A stretch of DNA of 64,000 nucleotides from Anastrepha obliqua (Eukaryota > Arthropoda > Insecta > Diptera > Tephritidae). Of the stretch, positions 1 to 11,710 are shown piece after piece. Below the pieces are notes generated by a model, which was not told the origin of the DNA, searched no databases, and saw only the letters and a list, made by a program, of their open reading frames with translations. Position 1 is the first letter of the stretch. Each line of letters starts with the position of its first letter. Position numbers and translations under genes: made by a program. The stretch lies in the NCBI RefSeq assembly GCF_027943255.1, contig NC_072895.1, positions 76,634,001-76,698,000 of the forward strand, in the 5' to 3' direction.

Positions 1-21
1 ACTTACGCTTTTAGATTCCAT
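1..21 (-). other. possible short coding exon end at window edge
   Basis: On the minus strand a five-codon reading (MESKS) with CAAA before its ATG runs straight into a GTAAGT donor at positions 6 to 1. The window ends there, so no acceptor or second exon can be tested. Very weak. Confidence 0.15.
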
Positions 22-601
22 TTTTGAACATGACGCTTGACAAAGGTGGTAAAAAAGTAGGCGGCACTAGTACACTATTTTCCTGTGGGGGCATTTCTAC
101 GATTCCCCCGAATTTAGTAAGTTTTTATAAATGATTTTAGTGTTGGAGTCTGCTTGCATATTTTGTAAGTTTACAACAATTTTAAAATATTTTGCTTTAG
201 TTCTGGACCTGATCGTTTTTAAGGTCTGAGAAATGATGAAAGAAAATATTTTGTGCTCAATCTTATTAAAAGCAAACGTTAATAAAATAATACTCCTGAA
301 ATAACTAACAGACCTATGCAGTTGGGAAAATATAGAATATTTTCAAAAGAATTAAGGTGAGTAGTATTAAAGGGATAGTCCACGGTAGCGGTAGAAAAAG
401 TAACCATATATGATACTTCAATACTTCTAAAAGAGGTTCTTTATGCACATGTCGAAAGCTGATTAAATTATTTTGTTCAAAGTGTAATAAAATAAAATGA
501 TATGGCGGGTGACAATGGTCGACGAAGCCTTTTTTACTGAAAGGCACGCAGCCAGACTACCTCCTCTTTCAAACATGGCTATTATACGTTTTATAATATA
601 G
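22..601. other. AT-rich interval, nothing recognised
   Basis: No coding pattern, splice pair or repeat structure stands out. A 77-codon minus-strand reading near 314-547 has low-complexity hydrophobic composition and looks like chance. Confidence 0.5.
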
Positions 602-615
602 TATAAAGTAATAAT

Positions 616-938
616 GGCGGCCGCCGTAGCCGAATGGGTTGGTGCGTGATTACCATTCGGAATTCACAAAGAGGTCGTTGGTTCGAATCTCGGTGGAAGC
701 AAAATTAATAAAAACATTATTCTAATAGCGGTCGCCTCTCGGCAGGCAATGGTAAACCTCTGAGTGTATTTCTGTCATGAAAAAGCTCCTCATAAAAATA
801 TCTGCCGTTCGGAGTCGGCTTGAAACTGTAGGTCCCTCCATTTGTGGAACAACATCAAGACGCACACCACAAATAGGAGGAGGAGCTCGGCCAAACACCT
901 AACAGAAGTGTACGCGCCCATTATTTATTTTTTTTTTT
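616..938 (+). mobile_element. tRNA-derived SINE, full-length copy with 13-bp TSD
   Basis: The head has a Pol III box A (TAGCCGAATGGGTTGG) and box B (GGTTCGAATCTC) in a tRNA-like arrangement with a long variable arm. A body shared by about ten copies in the window follows, then a 3' hairpin around ACACCTAACAGAAGTGT and a T-rich tail. TATAAAGTAATAA at 602-614 is repeated exactly at 939-951, a 13-bp target duplication that shows insertion by target-primed reverse transcription. The copy starts with GGCGGCCGCC. It has no protein-coding capacity and must use a LINE's machinery. I do not know a published name for the family. Confidence 0.9.
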
Positions 939-951
939 TATAAAGTAATAA

Positions 952-1689
952 CATATGTTTAAAATGTTTTTTTTAAACTTCTGGCAATTATTTTTTGGTG
1001 AGCGATTTTCCCGCAGTGGATCTAGAAGAGTGTTTTGTAGATTACGGTTCGAATTTTGAGCGCCTGGTTATATAATAATTAACTTGAAATAAAATAGAAT
1101 GCTATCGAAAGTTTTACGAAGATACCAAAAACAAAATATTTCAAAGCTTAAAGACCGATATTTCGCGGTATTAATTGAAATCTGTAATTATAGAACTGTG
1201 TTCTCATTTATTTTCTAATGGATTGTTTTTTATTGTAAAGCAGAAAAAATAATTGTTTTGTTTTAAGGGGTTATTTCGTCGATTTATTTTTTTTTTTTTG
1301 CTTATTAATTTCTACAACTTCTCAGGAATACTATCCAAAATTTTCAAGTCGATCCGAATAATAAATTCGGATACACAGCCATTGGAATGTGTGCGCTTCA
1401 AGCCACTTTTATTGTTAATCAAAACTTTAAACGCGTTTTTCTCGGAACTGTGTTTTCAAAGTCGGTTGTCAAATGTTCTCGAAAACTACTCAACCGATCT
1501 TGATGAAATTTTACACAGGTGTTCGAAATACAATTTACTCGTGCTTGAACGAAGGATTTTGTTTTTTTTTTTTTCAATTACAACTATTAAGAAAAGAAAA
1601 AATGTCAAGCAAATTTGACTGAAATTTTCATTTTTTTGCAAAAATGTATACCAAAATTCCAATTTTTACTTTTTTTCTTTCTTTTCCGG
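952..1689. other. AT-rich interval, nothing recognised
   Basis: Several long T runs. A 121-codon plus-strand reading (1253-1618) is rich in F, L, I and K from the AT bias, without a recognisable motif or splice context. Confidence 0.5.
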
Positions 1690-2345
1690 GCTATAAGGTG
1701 ACGAATACACAATGGGCGTGTTCACGGACATTGAGGGGGCTTTTGATAATGCCTCCTTCGGCTCAATATGTTCTTCTGCCGAACGACACGGAGTTAATCA
1801 AACCATTGTAAAATGGATATATTCCATGCTCTCTGAGAGGCTTTTAACCCTGGTGAGAACAGTGACGAACTAATCACCGTCAAGGCCAAGCAAGGATGTC
1901 CCCAAGGGAGTGTTCTTTCTCCGTTGCTGTGGTGCTTGGTCGTAGACTCTCTACTAGCGGAGATGCAGGAACTCGGTTTTCATGGCCAAACATATGCGGA
2001 CGATGTATGTGCGCTAACATCGGATAAGTCCCTAAGCAGGCTTTGCACGAAAGTGGAGAGGATTCCGGACAAAATCGATGACTAGTGTATGAGACAAGGT
2101 CTTTCCGTTAATCCGAACAAAACAACCATAGTCTTGTTTACGAGAAAACGGAAATTGGATGAACTCAGTCTTCCAACACTGAAAGATGTGACACTTGGTA
2201 TATCCGATGAAGTTGAATATGTAGGAGTAATCTTGGATAAGAAGCTGTTGCTGAAGCTGAATCGCGCATTGAAGATTTTTCAACAATGCCGCAGAGCCTT
2301 TGCTAAAACCTGGGGTCTGAAACCTGCTGTGGAAAATGTTTGACA
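1690..2345 (+). pseudogene. LINE reverse transcriptase fragment (RNase H-bearing family A, copy 1)
   Basis: The translation shows the reverse transcriptase palm in order: VFTDIEGAFDN, KAKQGCPQGSVLSPLLW, YADDV (catalytic aspartates), and after one stop MRQGLSVNPNKT and VGVILDKK. The thumb end is AFAKTWGLKPAVENV. The GCPQG..LSPLLW pattern is typical of jockey/LOA/I-group non-LTR retrotransposons. At least one indel and one stop interrupt the frame, and endonuclease and RNase H are absent. Related copies lie at 13.7-14.95 kb (minus) and 49.66-52.37 kb (plus). This copy keeps the palm that the 50-kb copy has lost. Not functional. Confidence 0.8.
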
Positions 2346-2535
2346 TACTCATCAGTCCCAGTCCCGCGCAGGATTTTCTCGCGCGACTGATCTCTCTAAA
2401 TTTCAGGTAACCTTTCCGGGAAAATTGAGCAACAAAATAGCTCCTTATATGTCGATACCATAAGAATACAACCTGAATTGTTATTCCCCTGCTAGAAATA
2501 TTTTCTGTTAATCTGAGAACCAGCGTTAACACTAA

Positions 2536-2930
2536 TCATGACACGTGATGCGACGGTCTTTAGAAAGTTCGAGAAAAAGATTTAGCGAAAGATATTTGCA
2601 TCTTTGTACATTGGGGACGGCAAATATCACAGACCATGGAACAGTGAGACGAGAACAAGTATAAGGTGCATCGCATTAAGATTCAGCGGCTCCGCTGGCT
2701 AAGTCATGTTGCACGAGTTGACTCAAATGTACTGAAATTTCGTCGATGCGATTCCCGAGAGTGGTGGCAGAGGAAGGCTTCCACAGCGTATGAGACCTCC
2801 CTTCACTTGTCATTAGTAATTGACACCATTTAGCTCATAGAAGAAACGACTGGCGCGCTTTGTGGAACACGTCAAAACTGCTTAGGCGGTTATTTCGCCA
2901 ATAACAAAGATGTAAAATTAAAAACAAAAA
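2536..2930 (+). pseudogene. RTE-type LINE, 3' end of reverse transcriptase ORF
   Basis: Broken plus-strand frames read VFRKFEKKI.RKIF..LYIGDGKYHRPWN, then IKIQRLRWL-like, IPESGGRGRLPQR and a final WR-type tail. This matches the C-terminal region common to RTE-clade LINE proteins of insects. Several stops and frameshifts are present. It directly follows the family A fragment. Related remnants lie at 13.24-13.69, 14.95-15.21, 27.79-28.01 and 47.56-47.96 kb. Confidence 0.65.
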
Positions 2931-3090
2931 TCATATTTTTAATATTGGTGGCTTATAGGGGCTTTGTCGAGGTTCAGATGGAAATAAATCTTTGATAAAA
3001 AATAATAATAATATAATTTGGAATATGAAGAACGAGAAAAGGGCAAAAACAGTTTTCAAAACCATTGAACTGGGTTAAAAAGCTGGCGTA

Positions 3091-3323
3091 GTTCCTCAAA
3101 TGGAGGCACCTACAGGGACCGACTCCGAACGACAGATATTTTTATGAGGAGGTTTTTCATGGCAGAAATACACTCGGAGGTTCGCCATTGCCTACCGAGA
3201 GGCGACCGCTATTAGAAAAAAATGTTTATCCATTTTGGTATTTCACCGAGATTCAAACCTACGTTCTCTCTGAATTTCGAATGGTGGCCGGAGGCCGCCG
3301 TAACCGAATGGTTTGGCGTTACT
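3091..3323 (-). mobile_element. SINE composite: minus-strand body joined to plus-strand head
   Basis: 3091-3285 is the SINE body read on the minus strand, from the CAAATGGAGG block to the box B block (GAGATTCAAACC in plus orientation). At 3286 it switches abruptly to the start of a SINE head in plus orientation (GGCCGCCGTAACCGAATGG). Two 5' parts therefore meet head to head. The distal 3' hairpin is missing. Confidence 0.75.
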
Positions 3324-3329
3324 ATATAT

Positions 3330-3480
3330 CAGGTCAGTCCATAAGTTCGTGAGTTTTTTAAAGGTAGTTTACAAATTAATAAAAAAGATGTTTAAAGTAT
3401 TTATTAATCAATAATATATTTTCCTTCATTATTTATGTACAATGTCTTCCCAACGTTTAGGCAAACTTTTAATTCCCTGC
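3330..3480 (-). mobile_element. mariner relic, 3' end only
   Basis: Read on the minus strand, IKSLPKRWEDIVHK-like codons (split between frames) precede an AT-rich 3' UTR and an end reading CAGGTCAGTCCATAAGTTCG in plus orientation. A LP.RW.K.V tail followed by such an inverted-repeat end is the normal mariner C-terminus. The rest of the transposase is gone. Confidence 0.55.
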
Positions 3481-4516
3481 TCCCTGCCCACGTCGCAGTT
3501 AATTAACTATTCTTGCAACGCTTTTCATTACAACTTGCAAGAATGAAAGAACAAATTTATGAGGGAAAACAATTTGAAGATAAAATTTCATAAATAATGA
3601 ATTTCATGCGATTAGAGCAGACCGATTTCCGATTTCTTCAAACTACCTAAATCACTTTGTGACTCTGTTTTTTTATTATTGTATATTTTATATTATTGCA
3701 TTAAATAAAAAAATAACAATTTACAACAAAAACGTATATTTACTTTAATATTTTCCTCTGTGGCCTTTATGAAGTAAATCAAAAATTATCACTCGTCGAG
3801 GCAGAGTAAGTTTTAATCTACCGCTACTATCGAAAGAAGAGGATTTTTAGCCACCACTTTTTTGGTCTTTAACAAATAAGACGAAGTGTACTATTTTTAA
3901 GAAGTACGATGCCACAAGAGCGGTTGAATGGGACAGCATATCTTTATATCTATAGAGACCCAACCTCCCACCGGGGAAAGAATTGCTGAAAACTAGCTAA
4001 GAGTCGAAATTAAACTAGTTTAAATTAAATTTTTTTGCATGCTATTAAATGTCCTTACGCTGGATGCGCGCCAGCTCTATACCGAAAACCATTTCGCAAG
4101 AAATAAGGCACGATTGGTGCGTTTTATGCTTGGTAGAAAACCTGTGGATTGTGTTAGTTCCAGTAATAACCATTTTTGTTTTGTTGGCATTTCGGAATAG
4201 ATGATTTTTTGGAAAACAATGAAGTAACATTGAAATCTACAAAACATATTATGCTCTCCGGTCACGCCGTATACATCTCGTCTCTTAAAACAACAGAATT
4301 ATAGTATAGCTGGTAAATGACTATAGAATTATTTACGTGTATTAGAAATTAAAATTTCAGAAAGAAATCTGGTCAGAGACATGGTGGTCTACTAAATATC
4401 TAACATTTCCTCTTTCAGTGTTGCCAGCAAATACATGAAGTTTGTCTAATGCCAAAGAAAATATTTTAACATTTTAATAAGTTTTCTTTTATAGAATTTT
4501 TATTTTCTTATTGCAG
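3481..4516. other. AT-rich interval upstream of the acidic exon
   Basis: No gene recognised. The last 40 bases form a pyrimidine-rich tract ending in TTGCAG, the acceptor of the exon at 4517. If that exon is real, this is intron. Confidence 0.5.
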
Positions 4517-4732
4517 ATACGTTAAATGATGTCGCAACAGTTATACGATCAGTTTCTCCAGTATTAAAAACTGACAATCATGAAAATAATGAAATTGCTC
4601 CGTCAAATTCAATAGATGACGCTGTAGAAGCGGAGGATAATGAAGAAATTGATGAAGGTGGACAATTTATTGATGATGATGATGAAGAAGAAGATGAGGA
4701 GGATTTAACAAGTTTGGATAGTTTCTTTTCCG
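4517..4732 (+). CDS. internal host exon encoding a highly acidic segment
   Basis: A 216-bp block is open in one frame and bounded by a strong acceptor (TTTTCTTATTGCAG) and a strong donor (GTAAGT at 4733-4738). It begins with the last two bases of a codon and ends with the first base of the next, so both flanking introns are phase 1 and the exon adds exactly 72 codons. The peptide starts DTLNDVATVIRSVSPV if the first codon is GAT, then has an Asn/Glu stretch, a DDDDEEEDEEDL acidic run and LTSLDSFFS. It contains no in-frame ATG. I do not recognise the protein. A 1-1 exon with an acidic linker would suit an extracellular or nuclear modular protein, but that is inference. Neighbouring DNA is transposon debris, which fits a large intron. 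Confidence 0.6.
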
Positions 4733-6286
4733 GTAAGTTAACTTGCCTAGAATATCAATCAATATTCAACAATATGTTGCTAAATAGTGTGTACGAGTAT
4801 TTCAGTCTATTTATATCAAATGTTTCCTAACTTAACTCACGACGCCTTTTAATGAGTTTAAATACTAGTATTAAATTAAAGGATGGTCTTTACAACAACT
4901 AAAATATTTTATTGTAGCTTCATTCATCGCAGCTAATAACAAAACCCAAATAATAAGAAATCGTTAATATGAAATAAAATGCATGCATTACAACTGACTA
5001 ATAAGATTGCAGTGTTTCAAAAGAAATTGCCGTTGTGGAAAATAAAAGTAGAAGAATTTGTGAAAGCACTGACCTTTTCTTGTTTTGAAAGGCTTCCTTA
5101 AAAGAAACCTGTTCAAGGTCAGAACTCTGTTACGTACGCATTTTGTTAAATATTTTCTTTTCTTTGAGAAGGGCGTCTCAAAAATATTAATTTTTTTAAA
5201 GGACTCACAGCCCAAAAAATAATTATAGCCCCTGATTTATAGAATTAAATAATTTGAAAATTGACGATTTCACGTAATTTTAAAAATGTGTCTCTTCAGT
5301 GCATAGTGGCATTCTTGATGTTCAGTATGGTGGACGACTTTTTATTTTAAAGTTGTTGGGATTCGTTTAAAGTAAGATTTTTAGAATACGATTTGAATGA
5401 ATGCAATAAACTGTAAAATAAGCAAAAAGCATATATATGACATACATATATAGACAATTTTAGATCTTTCATTTTGAATTTTGCAAAATTGACTTCTAGT
5501 TCTAACGAGTTCCAAGTTAATCGATGAATTACAGAAAATCGTAATTCAAAGAAAAATGTCTCACTATACCTATACTCAGTGTTTTAATTTTAAAAATTAC
5601 AGTTTCGCTATTATATTTTTTTAGTAATCAAATGAGAATAAACTGGAAAAAGCTACAAAAACAACACAGGAATAAATTGCACAAGGGTAACGCACAAGCA
5701 AAGCGATTCTGTCAAATTCAATGACAGCGGAATAGCAGTACGAGACGGCCGCTACCTTCGTATTCTTTACGTTGTGATTATTTCCTAAATGTAATCAAAA
5801 AGATCATAGATGACGGTATTTACATGCATTTGTATGGGAATATGTGGCACATGTGCCACATTTATAATTCATTTTTAAGTATCGCAGGTATATATTTTTA
5901 ATTTCTTACCTTTTTCATTGGTTTTGGCAGAAGTAAATTTCCGTCTACAACGTTCAACTGGTAACCTAGGTTGCTAGATTTTCCAGATAATGATGGCCTT
6001 TTTTTACAATTTTTTCTATGAATTTTGGAATTGAGCTTTCAAACAACTCCGACATTTTCAAATTTGTTAATACGCATTTACAGTATTACCACAAGGAGTT
6101 CTCAAAAAGTTCCCAAATCAGAAAAAAATTACCCAATGACATAACAACTTATTTATATTCACTCTGCGGTTAACAAAAGTTTCAAAAGTATCATAATTTA
6201 ACAGTACATTTCGAAATCATTTACAAAATAAACTTGGAAAAATTTTAATTTTTGTTAAAATAACTTAAAAACAATGTTGAATAATG
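4733..6286. other. probable intron after the acidic exon; nothing else recognised
   Basis: It begins with GTAAGTTAAC. AT-rich, with no open reading of convincing composition and no recognised transposon family. Confidence 0.45.
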
Positions 6287-6975
6287 TTAATTATAGATAA
6301 ATAAAGTATTTGCATTTGTTGGTTTTTGGCTTTGGTTTATTAAACAATGAAAAAATATCAATGGAAACATTGTGTAGATACAATAAAAACACAAATACAT
6401 ACAAACCGTCGAAGCTTTTCGCCTCCTTGTAGACAAAGAGCACAATCTCTCTTCTCTGTGAGTCGCAGGCAATATTGGTTTGTTTAAAAATAATTCCATA
6501 GCCAAACGAGTAGTGAATTGAGAAATAAAGGCTGGATCGTTCATACGATTTTCGATGTTTGCAAGCACCAATGTGTTCGATAAAGTCGTCTTGCATCACT
6601 TTTTATGAGTCGATCAACTTCCTTGCGAATGCAAAACGTTGCCAATGCCATGACATCCAACATGTTGCAAAAGAAGGCAAAGGTCCATCGACTGTTGGTC
6701 GTTTTGATGCGAAATGTGTGCTCATTCGATCCATGTAATTGACGCCATATTTGTGTGCATTACAATAAATAATGGGAGATGGTTTTTTTGCTTCGCCTTC
6801 ACAATCTTGGGTATAATGAACGGTGAAAAGAAAATCAAACACTGTAACAAGGTTTTCATGAAAAACAAACAATGACGAAAATATTGGACGAAAATTTTTC
6901 TTCTTGCCACGTGCTTTCACGACAAATATGAGTCTCCAAAGCCGAAGAAAGTCGGTTATAATAATAAACACTCAT
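6287..6975 (-). pseudogene. piggyBac-like transposase, C-terminal half, broken
   Basis: The minus-strand reading around 6620-6800 gives KPSPIIYCNAHKYGVNYMDR followed by a K/R-rich stretch and a W/F-rich helix. This parallels the piggyBac pattern K..ii..YN..K.GVD.mD followed by R.t.RWP. Downstream readings (6571-6287) contain AFISQFTTRLAMELFLNKP and a Cys-rich tail, as in the piggyBac C-terminal zinc-binding region. At least two frameshifts separate the blocks. Upstream catalytic parts and the terminal repeats are not visible. Inactive. Confidence 0.7.
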
Positions 6976-8344
6976 AATTCTTCTACGTGATCTTGTGTTG
7001 TGAACGAACTCCACTTCATCGCCCTTATAATGCTTTATTTTGCGGGTAAATTACTTTTTCTTTGGCACTAATGTGTTAAGTGTTCAACGCTTATTTGCTG
7101 ACTGACTGAGAAATAGAAGAGACGCAGAATATACAGGGCCGTCAAGGTAAATCCGGAATGTTGAACTTAAAAACAAAACTATTGGATATTTAATCAAAAA
7201 TAATTTTATTTGCACTTAACTTTGTATAATATATACAGCCAGTACACAAAAAAGGACAAAGAAATTACACAAAAACCAGTTTATATGTGTGCAATATAGA
7301 TGTACCATGAAAAAGTAGAAAAAAACACAGTAGTCTAATGCATCATGTTTCTAAGAATTTGTATACGCCAGACCCAAAGTGCCCAAGCGAAGATGTAACT
7401 TTTTCAGTCCTTTTTTTCGTCCTGTTCGAGCTTACTTTTTAAATGATTATATCCATAAATCGATAGAAGATTAAATGCCAGGAAGCTACCTGGAACTAAA
7501 GTCTTTAGTATACTAGAAATAAGTAAAATTCACCTTGAGTCGAAAAAGGTCAGACCAGACCCGGGTGCCCAATGGAAGGTTACTGTTATGTACAATATTT
7601 GCACCTTTTTTATTCTTATATTTTCGCTCAAGTAGTATTTTTTTTTTTGTTCTAAAATAATGAATGTACGAGCACAGTATGTTAAGAATGATTTTTGACA
7701 TAGAAAATAAAATCAATTTTTCGACTTCAATAGCAAAAAACAGTACTCTTAATTTGAGTAGTGTGTGTACGTATGCATCTTTGAAGTATGTATATGTATA
7801 AGTAAATTAATGTGCACTTTCAAAACTAAGGGTAAGAAATATGTTAAATTTGTGTAGTTACACACAATTAAATAAAACTCAGTGTTTTGGTTTTGAAGCG
7901 GCTCAAAGGTCAGTTACTGGAAATGGTGTCCTGTAATTAATGACGCAAAGTCCGACTTCTAAATTATATACTAGAATTAAATTGAAATACTTTCAATTTT
8001 GCGATTTACCTCTTTTTATTCATAAATGGAATATAACATAACTTTGTTCCATTAAGGACAAAATTTTTTGAAGGTTTCGTTCTACATATCTATGTTGGAA
8101 AATGTCGGAAAATTATTAAATTATTTCGCAACTTTATTACAATAAATTACCCATGGCCCATTGACCAACAATAAATTCTAATATAGCCCAACGAGGTGGA
8201 CATATATCTGGAAATAAATTCATAGAGCAGCTAACACACGGATCATTTTAACTCTCGATATGTACACTTAAATATGTACATGTGTATGCGTGTGAATGGG
8301 GATCTCATATTGGATAAAAACTTGTGGTAGGTCCAGCCGTTGAC
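6976..8344. other. AT-rich interval, nothing recognised
   Basis: No coding or repeat signal that I can support. Several short low-complexity readings were dismissed. Confidence 0.45.
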
Positions 8345-9150
8345 ATCGAAAACTGATGAAAAAATCAATAAACCGAAATAAAAGTTGATCAATAACCTCA
8401 AATTAAGCATCAGAGAGCTGTAATATTGCGTATGGATTCGTTCAGGACAATGTAGCTAATGATTTGGATTCGCCAAAGGTCTTGAATTTCATGCAATAAG
8501 AGGACCGCTTTGATATTGCCAAATATATGATTTCCAAGGCTAAGTCCGACCGCATCATTACTGGAGACGAGACACGAGTTTATGAGTACGGCACGAAATC
8601 CAGACATCAGGCGAGTGAGGGGTGAGCTCCGAATGAACCAAGACGATGCTCACGGTTTTAATGGATTACAATGGTCAGACAGTTAATGAGGACTATAATT
8701 TGGGAGTTATAAGACATTTACATGAAGCAATTAACCAAAATATAAATGATTTGTAGGAAAGCAACCCGTGGATTTTGCACCATAATAACGCATCGTCGCA
8801 CATGGACATGAACGAAACGAATATCATTCAGAAGCCATCGAATTCACCTGATACGGCTCCCTGCGATTGTTTCTGTTTGATCCAGTCAAAAATCTATTAC
8901 GGTTAACCCCTTCGGCGTTTTAGCAGCCAAAAGGAAGTAATGGAAAAATCGAAGACGACTCTGGTGGCTATACCGACCTAGAGTTCCAGAAATTCTTCGA
9001 GAGCTAGATTAAACGCTGGCACAATTGCGCTGCAGTTGATGGGGAGTACTTTGAAGGCGGTAATACTCGTATATCTTTTGAGAAAGAAACTTGTATTTTG
9101 AATTTTCTGAATATATTCCAGGAACTTTTGGATCAAGGTGTTATATTTAA
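8345..9150 (+). pseudogene. mariner transposase relic (degenerate)
   Basis: Scattered plus-strand frames show the mariner order: VLNFMQ.EDR, ISKAKSDRIITGDETRVYEYGTK (first catalytic Asp region), WILHHNNASSH (second region, with the Asp replaced by Asn), NSPDTAPCDCFCL (third Asp region) and a GEYFEG-like end. It finishes near an end reading GGAACTTTTGGATCAAGGTG. Many stops and frameshifts make it an old dead copy. It belongs to a different mariner group from the intact copy at 38.8 kb. Confidence 0.7.
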
Positions 9151-10753
9151 TAACATATTTTACAAATTATTAAATTTTGCTAATGTTGATTACGTTTATT
9201 AATACGGGTTCGAAGTTCTCTACTACATCTTATTATAACAGTGAACAGTAATACCATTGTGGTAGCGCTTGTTTGATAGTAGAAAATGTTTCGCCTTGTT
9301 CTCATTCACCTATTCGCTTCTTTATGCCGTTAAAATATGCCGAAACTAACGGTAGATTTTTTAAGACCAATAAGCAATTTATTTTTGCATCTCTATCACC
9401 ATTTCTAATATTAGAATAAAGATGTCACACCATCTTCTTGAACAGACTAAAATCTCGCTTGGTATCAAAGAGAGGAGTCAATTCCATCGCTCACGATACG
9501 GGAATCAGATTTTCTCTGCTGCCACCATTCAAAAGGGATGAAGAATTGTTACTTTCATATTTAAGTATACTCTGGACAACATTCACCACGTCGCAGTTTT
9601 TATTATTACAACGTGGAACATTTCTGTATAGGTATTCTCAGACGCAAACAGTGTGCGATAACGCACAAAAGGGCACCATTAATGTTAAAATTAACATATT
9701 AAACCATACTTCCCAGATTTCCTCTTTTACAATTAGTATATCGCATTCCTGTATTTTTTTGTCGCATTTTGTCGTACAGCATAAAATCTATTGGACTTTG
9801 TAAATATAAAAAAAAGAGTAACAAGTATTATTTGTAGCATCAAAACTTAATACAATACATTACATACAAATTTGAAAAGTGGGGATAAAATAGCGTGTAC
9901 AGGAAATGTGAGCGTGTTATGAGTCAGACAGCATAATTTGGTTTTCTATCAAATTCAAATTGATGGTGTGGTATCTCAAATACACTTCACATCAATTCAC
10001 GAAGGTGGCCGATTATGAAAACATCTATTTTGTTCTTGGCGAATTTGGCAATTGTGTGATGCCAGTACACAAAATGAAGAAACCTTTGAGTGCAAATGTA
10101 TGAGTTGGAGATGTACATATGTGTGCATGACTTCTTCTATAATCTTGGCTTTCCCCTTACTTTCGCTTGTTCTTATTCTTCTTTTCCTTTGTTTATTTTT
10201 TTGTACTGGCATCACGACCGTTGAGAAGGCACAATCTTGTACTCTATCATTTTTTACACGTCAATTAACTGTTAAAAATTGAAAAATCGAATAACTCGAT
10301 AAAATTGAATATCTGATTAAAAAATCGTCTTATACGGTAATTGCTGGTCATTGCTGTTAAATCGGCTGCCGCATTTTACCAGTTTCCGTGGATTAAATTT
10401 ATTAAAAAATTTAGAATACAAAACCTGGTTAAATACTAACAAATTTATTTTCAACTGCAAAATAAAATTTAATTTTTTATTCACGGCTTTCCCTGCAGGG
10501 GTGCGCACATTAATATGTGTTAGATTTGTACATAAGTATGTGTGGGATGTGTGGTATGTGTGTATGAAAACATTTGGGTTAAGAATTTATAAGTTACTGT
10601 AGAAGTAAAATGAATTTAGCATATACGTAAAAAAATTACTGTAGAGGGTGGTATATACAACTGACCACGACACTCTAGAGTACACTATACCTGTACCATG
10701 GGAGTCGTTCGTTTTGCTTGGCATCCTAACTGCATTTTAAAATCCCTAAACAG
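9151..10753. other. AT-rich interval, nothing firmly recognised
   Basis: A 121-codon plus-strand reading at 9438-9803 has Ser/Thr/Ile-rich chance-like composition and no splice or motif support. A pyrimidine-rich stretch ending CCTAAACAG closes the interval. Confidence 0.45.
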
Positions 10754-10838
10754 TAATTCACACCTACTCGTACAACATCCAGCCGCAAGCAAGCATCATC
10801 AATGGTTGATGTCATAACAAAGTTTGAAGCAATGAAAT
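10754..10838 (+). CDS. candidate first coding exon (12 codons)
   Basis: An acceptor-like TCCCTAAACAG is followed by 48 bases of possible leader, an ATG at 10802 in the context ATCAATGG, 12 codons (MVDVITKFEAMK) and a GTAAGT donor at 10839-10844. The donor leaves phase 1, which matches the incoming phase of the exons at 4517 and 49366. An exon this short could arise by chance. Transcript data would decide it. Confidence 0.3.
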
Positions 10839-11422
10839 GTAAGTATGTAAATACATATGTATATATATATACAAACAAGCACTTGCATACATACGTATAT
10901 ACTTGCTTTGAATTGGCTTATGTTTGTAAAAACGTTGCTAAATAGTATGCCATAATCATATTAACATTCTTACGAGAAAAAAATGACAGAATATCAGGAG
11001 TGAAAAAGTCAATGATTAAGAAAATGAAAGTTATCATTCTTCTGAAGCTTTTTCTTTTGATACAAAATGCTTTAGCAAATCATTATTCAACTAACTTTTT
11101 CTGTAGTTACGAGGCTGATTCTTTAAACTGTTGTTTTTTTTATTTCACGCATACATATGTATTTATGTACATACTATTTACTTGTTATCAGCATTAATGC
11201 ACATCGTTCCTCTATTCTTAAAAGGCTCAATGTGAATCTTTCATTATGCGCAAACAGTGAAGTCTTCTTTTGTCAGTTCTTCTTTTTTAAAAAAAATTTT
11301 AATGGTATAAAAATAACCTTTTTTTAACAATTTGAAGGAAAAATTTGTTTGTTTACGTAAGTGGTTCAAAAGATATAGTGAATCAAAATGGCATTACAAA
11401 AAAATTCTTGCAATTTTTCTCT

Positions 11423-11710
11423 GGCGGCTGCCGTAGCCGAATGAGTTGGTGCATGATTACCACTCGGAATTCAGAGAGAACCTAGGTTCAAATCTTGGGG
11501 AAGTGCCGAAATTAAGAAAAAGTTTTTTCTAATAGCGGTCGCCCCTCGGCAGGCAACGGCAAACCTTCAAGTGTATTTCTGCCAAGAAAAAGCTCCTCAT
11601 AAAAATATCTGCCGGTCGGAGTCGGCTTGAAACTGTAGATCCCTCTATTTGCGGAACAGCATCAAGACGCACACCACAAATAGGACGAGGAGCTCGGCCA
11701 AACACCCACA
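11423..11710 (+). mobile_element. tRNA-derived SINE, copy without its 3' end
   Basis: It starts GGCGGCTGCCGTAGCCGAATG, with a box A like that of the 616-938 copy. Box B is damaged (GGTTCAAATCTT). The body follows to the AAACACCC block and then stops matching before the 3' hairpin. I see no target duplication. Confidence 0.85.

Noticed and set aside
616..715. tRNA-like sequence with box A and box B
   Set aside because: It is the head of a repeated SINE with target duplications, not a functional tRNA gene; no convincing acceptor stem or anticodon context.
2032..2532. 166-codon minus-strand open reading
   Set aside because: It lies antisense to the LINE reverse transcriptase on the plus strand, whose ordered RT motifs explain the coding bias.
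9438..9803. 121-codon plus-strand reading as a gene
   Set aside because: Ser/Thr/Ile-biased, no motif, no promoter or splice support.
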